64,000 nt of DNA. Origin: Chinchilla lanigera (Eukaryota; Chordata; Mammalia; Rodentia; Chinchillidae). The translations under genes and the position numbers were made by a program. The stretch's first letter is position 1; every line of letters begins with the position of its first letter. This document shows positions 53,400 through 64,000 of this stretch, piece after piece. The DNA lies in the NCBI RefSeq assembly GCF_000276665.1, contig NW_004955402.1, positions 2,261,241-2,325,240 on the forward strand, given 5' to 3'. The notes under the pieces are model-generated. The model was given only the letters and a program-made list of their open reading frames with translations. It had not been told where the DNA came from and ran no database searches.

Positions 53400-53965
53400 A
53401 AGATTAATAATCTTTATTTGTAAAAGTAGCCTGAACACTATATTTTTCTCTATTAATCTTTTCCACTATAGAAGTAGTATATGCTTATTGTAAGCAGTGA
53501 TACCATCCAAAAGCATAAAACAGAAATTCCTCCTACATTCCGTTTCCACTTCACTTAGGGCAGTCAACATTAGCTGCCAAGTTATGTGTCATCCGCACCT
53601 TTATAAACACCTGTAAAAATATAACTTGTGTTTGTTACCATCATTTACAAGAATTCTAACACACAGCTCTACAATTGCTTTACCCAATTAGCAGTATATT
53701 AGAGTTGTCTGACCAGGTCCATTGGCACAAAGCTCACTTGGTCTTTTAGTGGCTGAATCCATAGAATAGATCACCTTTCTATGGAGCCATTTGTCACCTT
53801 CCTGATGAGCATCTAAATTGTTGCAGGTTTTTATCACAACAAATGACACTGAAATGAAGATCCTTTATGCATATCTTAACCACAGGATACTTTAGTTTTC
53901 ACAGGGAGATTCCCAGCAATAGGGCCACTGCATGAAGGATATTTCCTATTTTAGTACAAACTGCA
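53400..53965. mobile_element. Ancient L1 relic (probable)
   Basis: TATAGAAGTAGTATATGCTTATTGT, TCACCTTTCTATGGAGCC, CACAGGGAGATTCCCAGCAATAGGGCCACTG resemble the old L1M segment that is clearer at 60640-61640. Confidence 0.45.
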
Positions 53966-54449
53966 ATTTGTGGATCCAGAAGGTTGTACCAGTAGTCCTC
54001 CCCTCCCTCAGGACTGTGAGAGTATCCATCTCCTCCATCCCCACCAGCTACTAGATCTCACTCCTGCCCCAGCCATGATAAAGGGGCATGCAGAAGTGTC
54101 TCTACGTTGCTTGGGCCAATAGTTCTGCCCACTAAAATGGCATGAACTACATTACAATCAAATCCACCCTTGTTCTCTGAGTCTGCTGACCCATTACTCA
54201 CTCCATTATTCTATAGATTGTAAAGATTACAGCACCTGTAAAACAATCAGAGACGCTGCCATGGATTCTGTGTTTTCTCCCACTAATATAGTTGTCCTTA
54301 AAGGAAACAACAAGAAGAAATCATAAGATGGCCATGAATGTTAAATCCTCACCTGATGCCTTGCCTGGCTGCTCACATGCCTGAAGGCACGGGTTTCTTT
54401 GTACACTATGACAACAGCTGTAGCAGATGCGGGGCCCAGGGCCCAGGCA

Positions 54450-54628
54450 GATGAGAATCCAGGCCCCGCCACTTTTTGCCCTGTATGCTGTGGAGTTAAG
54501 CTCTGCAGCCTCATTTTAAGACAGCAATAACACAACCCATATTTAGTATTGCTTACAAGTACTAAATAATATAATGTGCCTAAAGTGCTGAGCACAGTGC
54601 TTGGCAAAGAGTAAGCTTTTAATAAACG
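54450..54628 (+). mobile_element. MIR relic
   Basis: ATGCTGTGGAGTTAAGCTCTG ... AAGTGCTGAGCACAGTGCTTGGC and AATAAACGG at the end. Confidence 0.55.
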
Positions 54629-54867
54629 GCTTGTATAAGATAGTTAATGAAATTTTATTGCTCCTATGAAATACAATTTGTTTGACACTTAAATCCATGG
54701 CCAAGTGTTGACCAAAATAATTTTATAATTGCTTTGAAATATGATTTGTTAGCCATCTAAACCCACAGCCGAACTGCCTCCTTAACAAGATATTTCTTAA
54801 ATAGAAGAGAATTTTCCAGAGTTTCTTGAAAGTAATGAGAATTTTTTGTCCTATGTATTGACTGATT

Positions 54868-54935
54868 GACTTTCCTTTTGCCGTGCTGGGAATCAAACAA
54901 GACACGCCCCAGCCCTTGTGCTACTTAATCAAAGT
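54868..54935 (-). mobile_element. Old ID-like SINE fragment
   Basis: TTTGCCGTGCTGGGAATCAAAC to CCCCAGCCCTTGTGC. Confidence 0.45.
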
Positions 54936-55197
54936 ATGGTTAGTGCTGTTTGGGGCCAAGCTCTATGTTCCAAGCTGGGGAGAGACACAAAGCATAACAA
55001 GACCTAATTTCAGTCCCAAGTGATGTGATGAACTGAATAAACTTGAATAAGCATAATCAAATATGTGAATAACTATAAGAACAGGAATTGGAAAGAATTA
55101 GGGGAAAATAGAAACAGAAGTGATTATCTCTGGAGCAGCTGAGAAAGCTTGAGAAAAGCTTCACAAACACCTCACTATTTCACTTTTGTGCCTAGGT

Positions 55198-55228
<31 letters not shown>
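55198..55228 (+). repeat. (AC)n microsatellite
   Basis: About 15 uninterrupted AC/CA units. Confidence 0.95.
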
Positions 55229-55231
<3 letters not shown>

Positions 55232-55299
55232 CTAATGTTTTCTACTAGAGCATTTAATTTCTTTTCCTGTAGAATCTTGTTGTTAAAAATAAAATCATT

Positions 55300-55772
55300 T
55301 GCTATTTATTGCAGAATTATTCACAATATCCAAAACCTGGAAACAACCCAAGTGCTTATCCTCAAATGAACAGAAATTGGGTAAATACATACAGCATAAT
55401 TATTCTTCTTTAGAAAGGAAGGAAATTCCTATCGCATGCTACAACATAGATGAACCTTGAGGACATCATGTTAAGTGAAATAAGACAATCATAAGAAGAC
55501 AAATACGATTCCATACATGAATCACATAGGAGCTTGAGAAGTCACGTTCATAGAGACCAGAAGAATGGTGGTTGCCAGGTGCTACAGGGAAGAAGGAATG
55601 GGGAATTTTTGTTTAATGGGTATAGTGTTTCAGTTTCTTAGGTAGAAAAGAGTTCCAGGGACTGGTTGTACAACAATGTGAATGTACATAATACTATTGA
55701 ATTTACACTTTAAAATGATTAAGATGGCAAATTTGATGTTATGTGTATTTTATCATAATAAAAAATTAGTTT
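55300..55772 (+). mobile_element. L1M-type LINE 3' end
   Basis: Very typical L1 3' block: TTGCAGAATTATTCACAATA, GGAAACAACCCAAGTGCTTA, ATAGATGAACCTTGAGGACA, GGTGGTTGCCAGGTGCTACA, ending ATTTTATCATAATAAAAAATTAG. Old and diverged. Confidence 0.85.
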
Positions 55773-56345
55773 TGTCTAATACAAATGGTTAATCATTTAA
55801 TTCTGTAGCAATGCTCTTGCTGTCTCCTGCTCTCTTGGAAAGTTCTTGTCTCATTTACCTTAGTGGTTTTAAGCGACAGCATAGGGATCAAAAGGTCAGG
55901 GCTAACTGAGATCTGAGATCAACTCTTATCATTAAAATGGAGTAATGAAACTCTTGCTCCACCAAGTTTTCATGAAAATCAATGAGGTAATACTTCCAAA
56001 TATCTTAATGCAACAATGGCTTTTGTGAACAATCAATAAATGTTAGTGCTATTTACTTCATAATTGCTCATTCATAGAATATCCATGTATGTTGATTTCT
56101 ATTTCCCTTGAAACAAAACTAAACAATGCTTGAGGATCAATTTTTTATTGTACAGATGAGTAAGTGCTGGTAGTCCTAAACCAGTGGTTTAGGCCAGGAA
56201 GTCAAATGAACATGGTGTGACCCTACAGTCAGAAAGACACCCAGGCTAGCAAAGTCTGGCCATTGTCAGCCAACTGAAAAGTTCAATTTAAATTTGGAAA
56301 TACTGAGATTATCACCATAACTGGAACATCTAAAGGAGGGTGTGG

Positions 56346-56470
56346 GCCAGGCACAGGGACACACACCAGTAATCCCAGCACCCTAGAGGCTAAGGCAGAA
56401 GGATCCCAGTAAGTTCAAGGCCAGCCTGACTGAACCATGTAGTGAGATCCTGTCTCAAAAAAAGCAACAA

Positions 56471-56521
<51 letters not shown>

Positions 56522-56530
56522 GGAGGAAGG
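56346..56530 (+). mobile_element. B1 SINE with (GAAA)n tail
   Basis: GGCCAGGCACAGGGACACAC to GATCCTGTCTCAAAAAAAGC, then about 12 AAAG units (56472-56520) and GGGAGGAA repeats: microsatellite born from a SINE tail. Confidence 0.9.
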
Positions 56531-58050
56531 GAGGAAATGAGGTGGTGGTGTGGGGCATGGGATCAAAAGTTCATTCAAGTCAGTCCAGAAGTGTGGCCGA
56601 GTCCCATTCACTTGTTTGGAGAGTCTGTGCCATGGAATATGTACATCCATATCATGACCTTGTAAGTAGCAGACTTGTAGGTATATTATAGCAAAAGTTA
56701 GAAATCAGTTCATAGCCTGTGACTATGCTCATGCTGCCTGTCACCTAGCTAGGTAACCATGCTGCTAAATTCAGTCAGCCTGGACTATCTACTTCTTTTT
56801 GACAATGCACTGGGCCAACTTGGCTGTGTAGCTTGTGTTTTCCTTAGCTAGAAAAATATATATTGTTTTCAACTTGCTTCAAGGACTTCATGTCTGGGAC
56901 AGACTGGCCCAGTCAAGGACCCATTTAACTCCACTTGCTCCACTCACACCCGCTTCCCTCTTTCCCAGAATGTTAAACAATTCTTTTTAAGTAAAGCTGC
57001 CTGACAAAATATGACACAATTCTTGTATTCCATGTAACCATCATGTGATAACCTGCCATCAGCTTTCTACTTCCAACTCGCAAGCCCTGTTTACACTGAA
57101 CTCTGGGCTGTTGATTTGAGCCTCCGGGTTCCGAAGTCTGCTGGGGTAATGAAAGTTGCCTTCTAACTCCTCGGTGCAAACAGTCTATCATTTGGATTGA
57201 TATTGGTTGTTCTGCTACAACCTAACGGAGGAAATGTTCAACAGTGTTAATGTTCTTAGTAGAATACTGTTAATTCATGTTCTTAGTACTTAGTATGATG
57301 TACTTCATACGATGTCCTTAGTACTTGGTACAGTATAGCCTTAGCCATCATCAATTTGTGATATGTTCAAGAGAATTTGGAACTAATGATACAGATTTAA
57401 TTGTACTTTGAGGTAATTACATGACGTGTTATGGGAAAGAAGACATTCATGGAACTGCTTCCTCAGAATGAGGCCTTCTTTATAGTTTAAAATTGAGAGA
57501 CTTGCGAGCTGTATTGGCTCACAAGGTGTACTCTTTACAGAGGGAGTAAAAGTGCTCAAGAATCCTTGGAAAAATCAAACATCTCTACTTTTTTCATATC
57601 TGCCTTTCTCCTCTTCTCTCCCTTTAAATAACTGACTTGCCAAGACCGGATCGTGCTATAATAAAGAGAAAAGTTCAGGTAAGCGGCAGGATAGTGACTC
57701 TGGGATTATAGCATTGGTCCCCTCTACCAGCTGGGTTTCACCTTCCATGATTTCTTCATTGCACTCTTAGCTGCTTGCCCTTTGGTCACAGAGAAGAGCT
57801 AGTACCGTGCTAATGTTTCAGCCAGCTGGACCCACTGGGCCTGCCCTCGCCCAGGCCCTCAGGGCACAGTGACTAGACACAACTTGTACAAACAAATCGA
57901 GCACACTTGGTGACCACTACGGTCATTCCGACTTTTTCTATCTACTCGTCAAAGAGCAACAGAATTGTGGATTTTGAAGAATTATAAAGCTAAGTACTAG
58001 GAATGAAATCACCATTCAAATATAAATCATAGGTTTAAATATTATGAATC

Positions 58051-58147
58051 GGGGCTGGGGATTTAGCTCAGCAGCACAGCGCCTGCCTGGCAAGCGCAAG
58101 GTTGTGGGTTCGATTTCCTGTACTGGAAAAAACAACAACAACAAAAA
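58051..58147 (+). mobile_element. ID-like SINE
   Basis: GGGGCTGGGGATTTAGCTCAG to TTCGATTTCCTGTACTGG and an (ACA)n tail. Confidence 0.93.
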
Positions 58148-58379
58148 ATTATGTATCATTCTTTAAATTTATATCGGTACATATAAAGTACAGTTCAGAT
58201 AATGTGTGGCTTATTGCACATCAACCTTGTCAGCATGGTTTAGTTTCAGAAGAGCTACATAAAGCTGAAATTAGATTATGTCCACCACAAAGACTTAGTA
58301 ACCATGCAGTTTTGGAAATGAGCATATAAATTCCAAATTACTTGGCAATGTAGTCAACAATATCTTCACCCTGCTTGTG

Positions 58380-58628
58380 TGTGCTCCTCTGTGAAATCAT
58401 TGAGATCGAAGTCAAGAGCCCTATAAATTATGTAAACCTCAAGTCAGAATGACTCAGTCTGCAAAAGAGTAATGGCCTCACTGTCTTTATTGCAAATGGT
58501 CAGTGACTGTCATGAGGCCAATAATGTCAACTTCACACAACCAGGGACCTCATGCTATTTGCTATTGTGTCTCTAGCATCAAGAGCAGGGCCTGTGATAT
58601 AGAAGGTACTCAACATATGTTTATTATT
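58380..58628 (+). mobile_element. L2 LINE 3' end relic
   Basis: TCTCTAGCATCAAGAGCAGGG ... AGAAGGTACTCAACATATG resembles the L2 terminal region. Confidence 0.45.
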
Positions 58629-58629
58629 T

Positions 58630-59340
58630 CATAATTTTATTTTGAAATAACTTGGGGCTTATAGAAAACTTGCACACAAAAAAAGAATTCAGAGTTCCCT
58701 TGAGCCTGCCTCCAGCTTTTCCTAGGTTAATCTTGCACAACCACCGAATGTTTAAGGCAAACAGGGAAGTAGCACTAGTCCAGTGCTATTAGTAAATCTA
58801 TACACCTTGTTAAGACTTCTCCAGATTTTCTGCTATTGTTCTTTGAAATGTCCATAATGCAGTTCAGGCATCCATCTTGCATTTAGTTCTCATATCTCCT
58901 GAGTCTCCTCCACTCCGTGATATCTCCTTAGTCTTTTCAACCTTTGTGACCTTGATACTTGTAAAGGTATCAGTCATTCTGTACGATGTTCCACATTTGG
59001 GTCTGTCTGCTGCCTTCTGATTAGATTGAGGGCGTGTATCTTAGGCAAGGGGGCCGCAAAAGTGATGTGGGATCCACCTCAGACGGTCCCTACACTAATT
59101 TATGACTGGTAATAACTTTGATCCTGTGACACGGTGGTGTCTGCCAGATTCTCATTCTCATTCCCTTGGCACTAAATATCTATGCAAATGACTTAAAGTC
59201 TATGCAAAAACCCTTTTTCTAATCAGATGTTCACTCTCTGATTGTACTACCCACCAGTGATTCTGCTTATTACTGGGGTGTGTGCATACCAGTGATTTCC
59301 TATTCCCTTCCTTCCTTCTGCATTTGTTAATTGGAACGCG
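58630..59340. mobile_element. Ancient L1 (L1M) relic
   Basis: CTTATAGAAAACTTGCACAC, TCACTCTCTGATTGTACTAC, CCACATTTGGGTCTGTCTGC, GGTGGTGTCTGCCAGATTCTC match the long 3' non-coding region of old mammalian L1s. Orientation not assigned. Confidence 0.65.
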
Positions 59341-59659
59341 CTGTGCCCTCCTCTTGCATCATTCGCCGTGTATTGATGGAAATTTGCGCTTGCACTCCTG
59401 CGTGCCGCTTCTCCTGTGCTCCACAGTTACAGTGTGGGCCAGCGTTCTGCAGCCAGACAGGGCAGGAACGTCAGGCTGGTTCCCATCACCTCCGGGCGTG
59501 GTCTCCCTCATTTTTTTGGGCACTTACTTAATGGCACCGCAGGATGTTTCAGGACCATTCTATGTTTTCCATGCCACATCCTGAGACTCCTGGCCCCATC
59601 TGTTGGATGATGGTATTTGGAAACCCGGATGCAGCCACTCAGTGTGCTCATTGCAGCTG

Positions 59660-60480
59660 GAATGTCTGCACTTCCACCAGATACAGCTCAGAAATACATG
59701 TTGTAGTCAGAGTTTACAAGGCAATAGATTTAACACAGGACACATAATTTATAGGATTATTTTATGATATTCACCCAAAAAGTCAAACGCAGAAGAGCAC
59801 AAGAGAGCTTTCCATACACTAGAGGCCCAAAGAATCCAGCTGAGGGCCTGGATCCCACAGCAAGGCTCTGCACAAGTCCAGCTGGAGGCCCAGAGCCCAT
59901 GACAATGTCTCATGCAGGTCTGTATCAAGGATCTACACTGGGAAGGCCCAAAGGTCAGTCAGTGGTAGAAGCTAGAAAGTCTGCACCAGCAGGATGAAGG
60001 ATCTGTGCCAGCAGACTGAAAGATCTGCACTGGAGCCAGGAAGTGACGCTCAAGGTAAGGACCAGAGCTCCCCCAAAGGGAACCGCCACGCTCACCAACC
60101 GTGAGGCCCCGAGCTCCTCCAGTGATAACAGTTCATACCAGGAAAACCAGCGCTACGGGCTTCTCTAGGAGAATCAGCAGCACACCATGTTCCCCTCCAG
60201 TTATATTTTTATGCTGTTGGCAACAATCCTCAAGTGGGCCGTCCACACCCGGAACCACGCTGATTCAGCTTACCTGGGTGTTACAAACTGGCTGTTAGTT
60301 AATCCACTACACGTGTACTGCAGCACGCCCACACACATGTCCATCTACGGATAGGTTAAAAAGCATGAGCTTATACTGACACCTCCCATTGGACTCCAAC
60401 ATCACAGAGTTCAACTAGCCTCCTCCCCACCGCGTCTTTTTCATAATTCCTCTCTCCAACAATAGGAGACTGGACTCTCA
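59660..60480. other. Unidentified repeat-like block
   Basis: Contains irregular short reiterations (GGATCTACACTGG, GGATCTGTGCCAG, AGATCTGCACTGG around 59930-60035) within moderately GC-rich DNA lacking ORFs. Looks like an old LTR or satellite-like derivative, but I cannot place it. Confidence 0.3.
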
Positions 60481-60639
60481 TCACCCTCAATAAATTTACT
60501 TAGGTGCTCAAGCATAATATGCATATAAAGAAGTTCCAGAACTGCTAAGCCTGACGCCTGTGAACACCAAATGTACCGGCGGGAGCACAGTGCTTTGCCC
60601 GCTTCTTTTTGTCTTTGCTTTGTGCAATCAATTGTGTGA

Positions 60640-61640
60640 GCAGATCACCCTTTTCCAAGGGTGCGCTGTTAGCGCTTTTCTGTCCCATCCACTTCAGGGT
60701 GATTGCGGTGCTCATCTGTGATACAGTTTAACTCATGTGACACTTTGTGTATTTCCTTTTGTCCTCTCCCCATCGTTTCATTTGGGGCTTGCAAAGCATG
60801 GTTCTGAGAGTCGGAACCAGCACAGTTCTAAGCATCGTTATACTCAATGCCGTGTTCATCCCCATTTGTATTGTGTTTTCGGTGATATCATTCATTCCTC
60901 TCTGTTCCCACCAAACATCTGTATGTAACCAATCTCACTGTTTTCTAGTTTACCCTTCGTATGTTACTTTGTCACAGATGAATAGGTACATGTATGTTTT
61001 CTTATGTAACCCTCATCTATTTTCTTGCTGACTAGAACATTATATGCTTCTTACACCTTGCCTTAGTCACTTAATTTATCCTGGAAATCACTCCATGTCA
61101 TGTCATAAAGCACTTCCCTGCTCTTTTTTATGTCTGCATAGCACTCCACGTGTGGATCTTAGCCAACTACAGCTCTTCGCTATGTAGGGACAGTTAAGAT
61201 TCTTTCCCATATTTTGCAGTGAACGGCCACAAGCAGAGTGCCCAACCCACAGCACACCCACAGCAGCTGCCTCCGAGCCCTGCACTCAGCTCACATCCAC
61301 TTCCGTACAGCCAGCTGAAGAGGGCGGGAGAGCTCAGGCTCAGCTTCCAGGCTGGGCAGCTCAGTATCTGGACCAACAGGAAGATGTTTGTCTCCCAGCC
61401 GCCCCACTGTGGGGCTGGCTGAGCACCGCATACCTTTGGTATGTCTGCATATTGCTGGAGGTGTGTCTGCGGGCCACATTCCTAGAGGTGGAATTTCTAG
61501 AGGCAAAGGTCATGCACACAGAGGTTTAGGTACTGACCAATGTCCCTTCCTTTTCGCTTTGCTTTTTCTTCCCCAGAAGTTTTTTCCAAGACCATCCTTC
61601 AAAACCAGCACGGCTTCAATCCTCGTGTCTGTAGTCCGTC
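60640..61640 (+). mobile_element. Ancient L1 (L1M) relic
   Basis: TTATCCTGGAAATCACTCCA, CTGCATAGCACTCCACGTGTG, TTCTTTCCCATATTTTGCAGTG, ATTCCTAGAGGTGGAATTTC: classic old-L1 phrases in order, with gaps. Confidence 0.7.
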
Positions 61641-61649
61641 CTCCAGACT

Positions 61650-63090
61650 CCCTAACACTATTTCACTATCTTCATACTTTGGGGTGAACCTGTACTTTTT
61701 GGCAGTGGGTTTAGACCAGGCTCAGACCCATTGCTACCTCCCTTTGTCTCCCTTTCCTGCAGCTTGCTTGCCTGTCTCTGCTCGCCACATTCCACTGTAG
61801 GAATCCTCTTCCTGGGCAGGACACAACCAGGCACAATGCCTCCTTTGTGGCAGGGGATAAAGGAGCAAGAATGTATCTCCCAGCTTGGAGGAGGTATCTC
61901 AGCACAACTCTGAGTAGTGGACCCCAACGTGTTACCGAGGTGGCCAAATCCTCCCAGGCCTCCAAGCCTGCACTGTAGTCATCAGTGTAACAGGTCCCTG
62001 TAGCCAGCATCCAATGGAAAGATTTCCTGGCGCTGTATTACATATGCCCAAGGACGGAAACGTTCATAAAGCCTGAGAGAAAAACAGTGAGTGAATCTTG
62101 CGCAGTCCACCTGAAAACACACAGTTTCTCTCCAAAATATTCAAAGAGCACATTTTTGAAGGCCATGTCGCACTCTGCGTGCTTGAGGCCGCATTAGTGG
62201 GCGTTAGCGGATTGTTAACTCTGTTGTGCTCGGCAGCTGCGGTGGGGCTGCCGTTCGGTCGAGCATGCGGCCCTCTGTCATCCAGGGCACAGGCACCAGG
62301 TTGCCTAGCCAGGCAGACATGACAGAAAGGACCACCGCCCTGTGCCCTTCCGGGCTTTCCTGGAGGCGCGCGTCTCAGCGGTGCACTGCTGCTTCGGTTT
62401 ATTGTGTCTGCCCAGAGAAGGCACCGTCCGGAGGCTCCTACGATGGTGGCACTTACGTACCCCATTCAGCAAGGACGGAGGAAGGTGTCAGTCAGGACCT
62501 AAGAGCATGACTGCTAGGAGGACCTGTGGTGACAGGAGCTCACTGCAAGCACACAGACCATAGAAATTCGCCCGGAGCCTAAGGTGGGGGCGGCCGCACC
62601 AATGACATTTCAGATCTACAGGTGTTCCTGCGGAGCTCCTGCGTCCAACACTCCCTAAGAAGTCCTAGCCTTCCTTTTTCCCTGCGCACTGACCCAAAGG
62701 GGCCCCTCAGGGAAGTCCTGGGGAGTCACTTCTGTCCTCACTTGCCACAGTTGCCGCATCCTTCCTCCTGAGGACTTGGCATCACGTTAGTCGGTGAGCT
62801 CTGAATGTGAGAATTGGCTTGGGTCCCGGATCTGACTTTATCACAGCAATACCTCTGCCTCCTCCGTCCCTGCATGCCCTCTTTACCCTCCAGGTGCCAC
62901 TACAGGTCACCTCTCCCTGGAATCCTCAGCAACCCCCCTCTTCTCAGGCACTGCCTGGCAAGCTCATCTTCTCCTTGTGCTAGTGTTTCCCATCCAGGGA
63001 CTTAGTTCATCGCTATGCACAGGCCATCTTTCCTCCTTGTCACATGATACTGATGAGCCACTCTCCTTAGAATGCAGGGGTAGGAGCTAA
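61650..63090. other. Intergenic DNA, no clear gene
   Basis: Moderate GC with a slightly CpG-enriched stretch at 62160-62480. Several overlapping short ORFs, none protein-like. No young SINE until 63098. Confidence 0.35.
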
Positions 63091-63097
63091 AGAAGGA

Positions 63098-63236
63098 GAA
63101 ATACAGGGCCAGACACAGTGACACACCCTGTCATCCCAGAATCTTGGGAGGCTGAGCCAGGTGGGTGAGAAGTTCAAGCCCAGCCTGGACAACTTAGGGA
63201 GCTACTGTCTCAAAACACAGAACAGAAGAAAGGCTG
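63098..63236 (+). mobile_element. B1-ID composite SINE, left part
   Basis: GGCCAGACACAGTGACACAC to TGTCTCAAAACACAG and the start of the ID half (GGCTGAAGATATAGCTCCA). Resumes at 63436-63470 (TGAGAAGGCCCCAGGTTCAA) after a younger B1. Confidence 0.8.
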
Positions 63237-63250
63237 AAGATATAGCTCCA

Positions 63251-63385
63251 GCCGGGTATGGTGGCTCACACCTGTGATCCCAGCACTTGGGAGGCTGAGG
63301 CAGGAGGATCGTTGCAAGTTTGAGACCAGCCTGGGCTACAAAGTGAGCTCTAGGCCAGCCTGATCTGCATAGTGAGACCCTGTCA

Positions 63386-63417
<32 letters not shown>

Positions 63418-63421
63418 GGAA
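63251..63421 (+). mobile_element. B1 SINE nested in an older composite
   Basis: GCCGGGTATGGTGGCTCACA to GACCCTGTCACAAAAA and an A-rich tail. Perfect 14-bp duplication AAGATATAGCTCCA at 63237-63250 and 63422-63435. Confidence 0.93.
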
Positions 63422-63797
63422 AAGATATAGCTCCATGAGAAGGCCCCAGGTTCAATCCCCAATATCACAAAAAAGAAAAAAAGTAAAGAGAAATACAGAA
63501 AAGTACATAAGAACTGTGCTTTTGCTGCAATAGGGTGTATGCAGAATGAAAAAAAAAAAAATAACATTTCCATACTCCCTGATCCTATGATGAATGAAGT
63601 AAAATATTTGTGTGACTATAGTCTTCTCATAATTGGGCAGAATTCTCATAACTGGGCAGTTTCTTAGACCTTAAAGGAAAACTCACTCACAGTGCTTTTC
63701 CGTGCACACACGTTTCCTTGTGTACCTCCTGACTCTGACCCCTCGTTGCAGCATTATGCTCATGCACCTTATACGAAAAACATTTCATTCATCAGTG

Positions 63798-64000
63798 TAT
63801 TCATTTATTTTTTTTAATTTTTTTTATTTTTTATTTTAAAGAGTAAAACAAGAATAACATAATAATAGGGGGGACTTAGCATATTACAGACAAAATGGTA
63901 AGAACTTATCAATGGTTATCGTTTTACATATTGTTATCTACAAAATAGTTTCTCAGGAAAACAAATAGACAAATAATAGTGAGTTAGAGACAAAAGAAGT
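63798..64000 (-). mobile_element. Second copy of the ~100-bp-unit retroposon (cut by window)
   Basis: The reverse complement starts with the internal unit (CTCTAACTCACTATTATTTGTC), continues TTTTCCTGAGAAACTATTTTG and AACCATTGATAAG, and ends TACTCTTTAAAATAAAAAATAA. This aligns by eye with 33600-33775 at high similarity. Its A-rich tail faces left; the 5' part lies outside the window. Confidence 0.75.

Noticed and set aside
56472..56520. CRISPR-like or regulatory repeat array
   Set aside because: It is a pure AAAG microsatellite continuing a B1 tail.
48550..64000. TXNDC2, the usual upstream neighbour of mammalian VAPA
   Set aside because: No thioredoxin motif (WCGPC-type) or its 15-residue repeats seen; it probably lies beyond the window.

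Overview
This is a vertebrate, specifically rodent, nuclear genomic window. The evidence is one split mammalian gene with GT-AG introns, CpG islands, and a dense load of rodent-type SINEs: 7SL-derived B1 elements, tRNA-derived ID-like elements and B1-ID composites. The ID-like consensus (GGGGCTGGGGATTTAGCTC... ending in ...TACCGG and an A tail) and the B1 subtype suggest a castorimorph such as a beaver. That species-level guess is inference and weak.

The one gene I can identify firmly is VAPA (VAMP-associated protein A), on the minus strand. It covers about 34 kb, from a CpG-island promoter near 47.7-48.4 kb down to the stop codon at 13616. Exons 2, 3, 4, 6 and 7 and the 45-codon alternative exon 5 are all legible with correct splice sites and phases. 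Coding exon 1 is not visible and almost certainly lies inside the 390-base assembly gap at 47329-47718. If exon 1 has the usual 26 residues plus one base, the spliced product is 249 aa, or 294 aa with exon 5. These are the two lengths known for mammalian VAPA.

Layout. 1-1560 and 2215-2570: CpG-rich islands with no recognisable coding sequence, downstream of VAPA. 2.6-9.6 kb: intergenic, with a decayed mariner transposase fragment, a complete Tigger-type (pogo) non-autonomous element, MIRs, SINEs and an unassigned GC-rich patch at 8.2-8.7 kb. About 9.6-13.6 kb: repeat-poor, AT-rich DNA that fits a long VAPA 3' UTR. 13.6-47.7 kb: VAPA exons and introns, with SINE insertions, head-to-head mariner fragments, two terminal-inverted-repeat DNA elements, a MaLR-type LTR, an unusual retroposon with internal ~100-bp units, and a purine microsatellite with a 100-base gap. 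47.7-48.5 kb: VAPA promoter, with candidate ZNF143, GC-box, CCAAT and E-box motifs. 48.5-64 kb: upstream intergenic DNA with old L1, L2, MIR and MaLR relics, plus a second copy of the ~100-bp-unit retroposon at the window edge.

I found no evidence of a new biological system. The most informative observations are the hidden exon 1, the fast-diverging alternative exon, the tandem-unit retroposon with an intact L1-style target-site duplication, and the datable nested transposon insertions.
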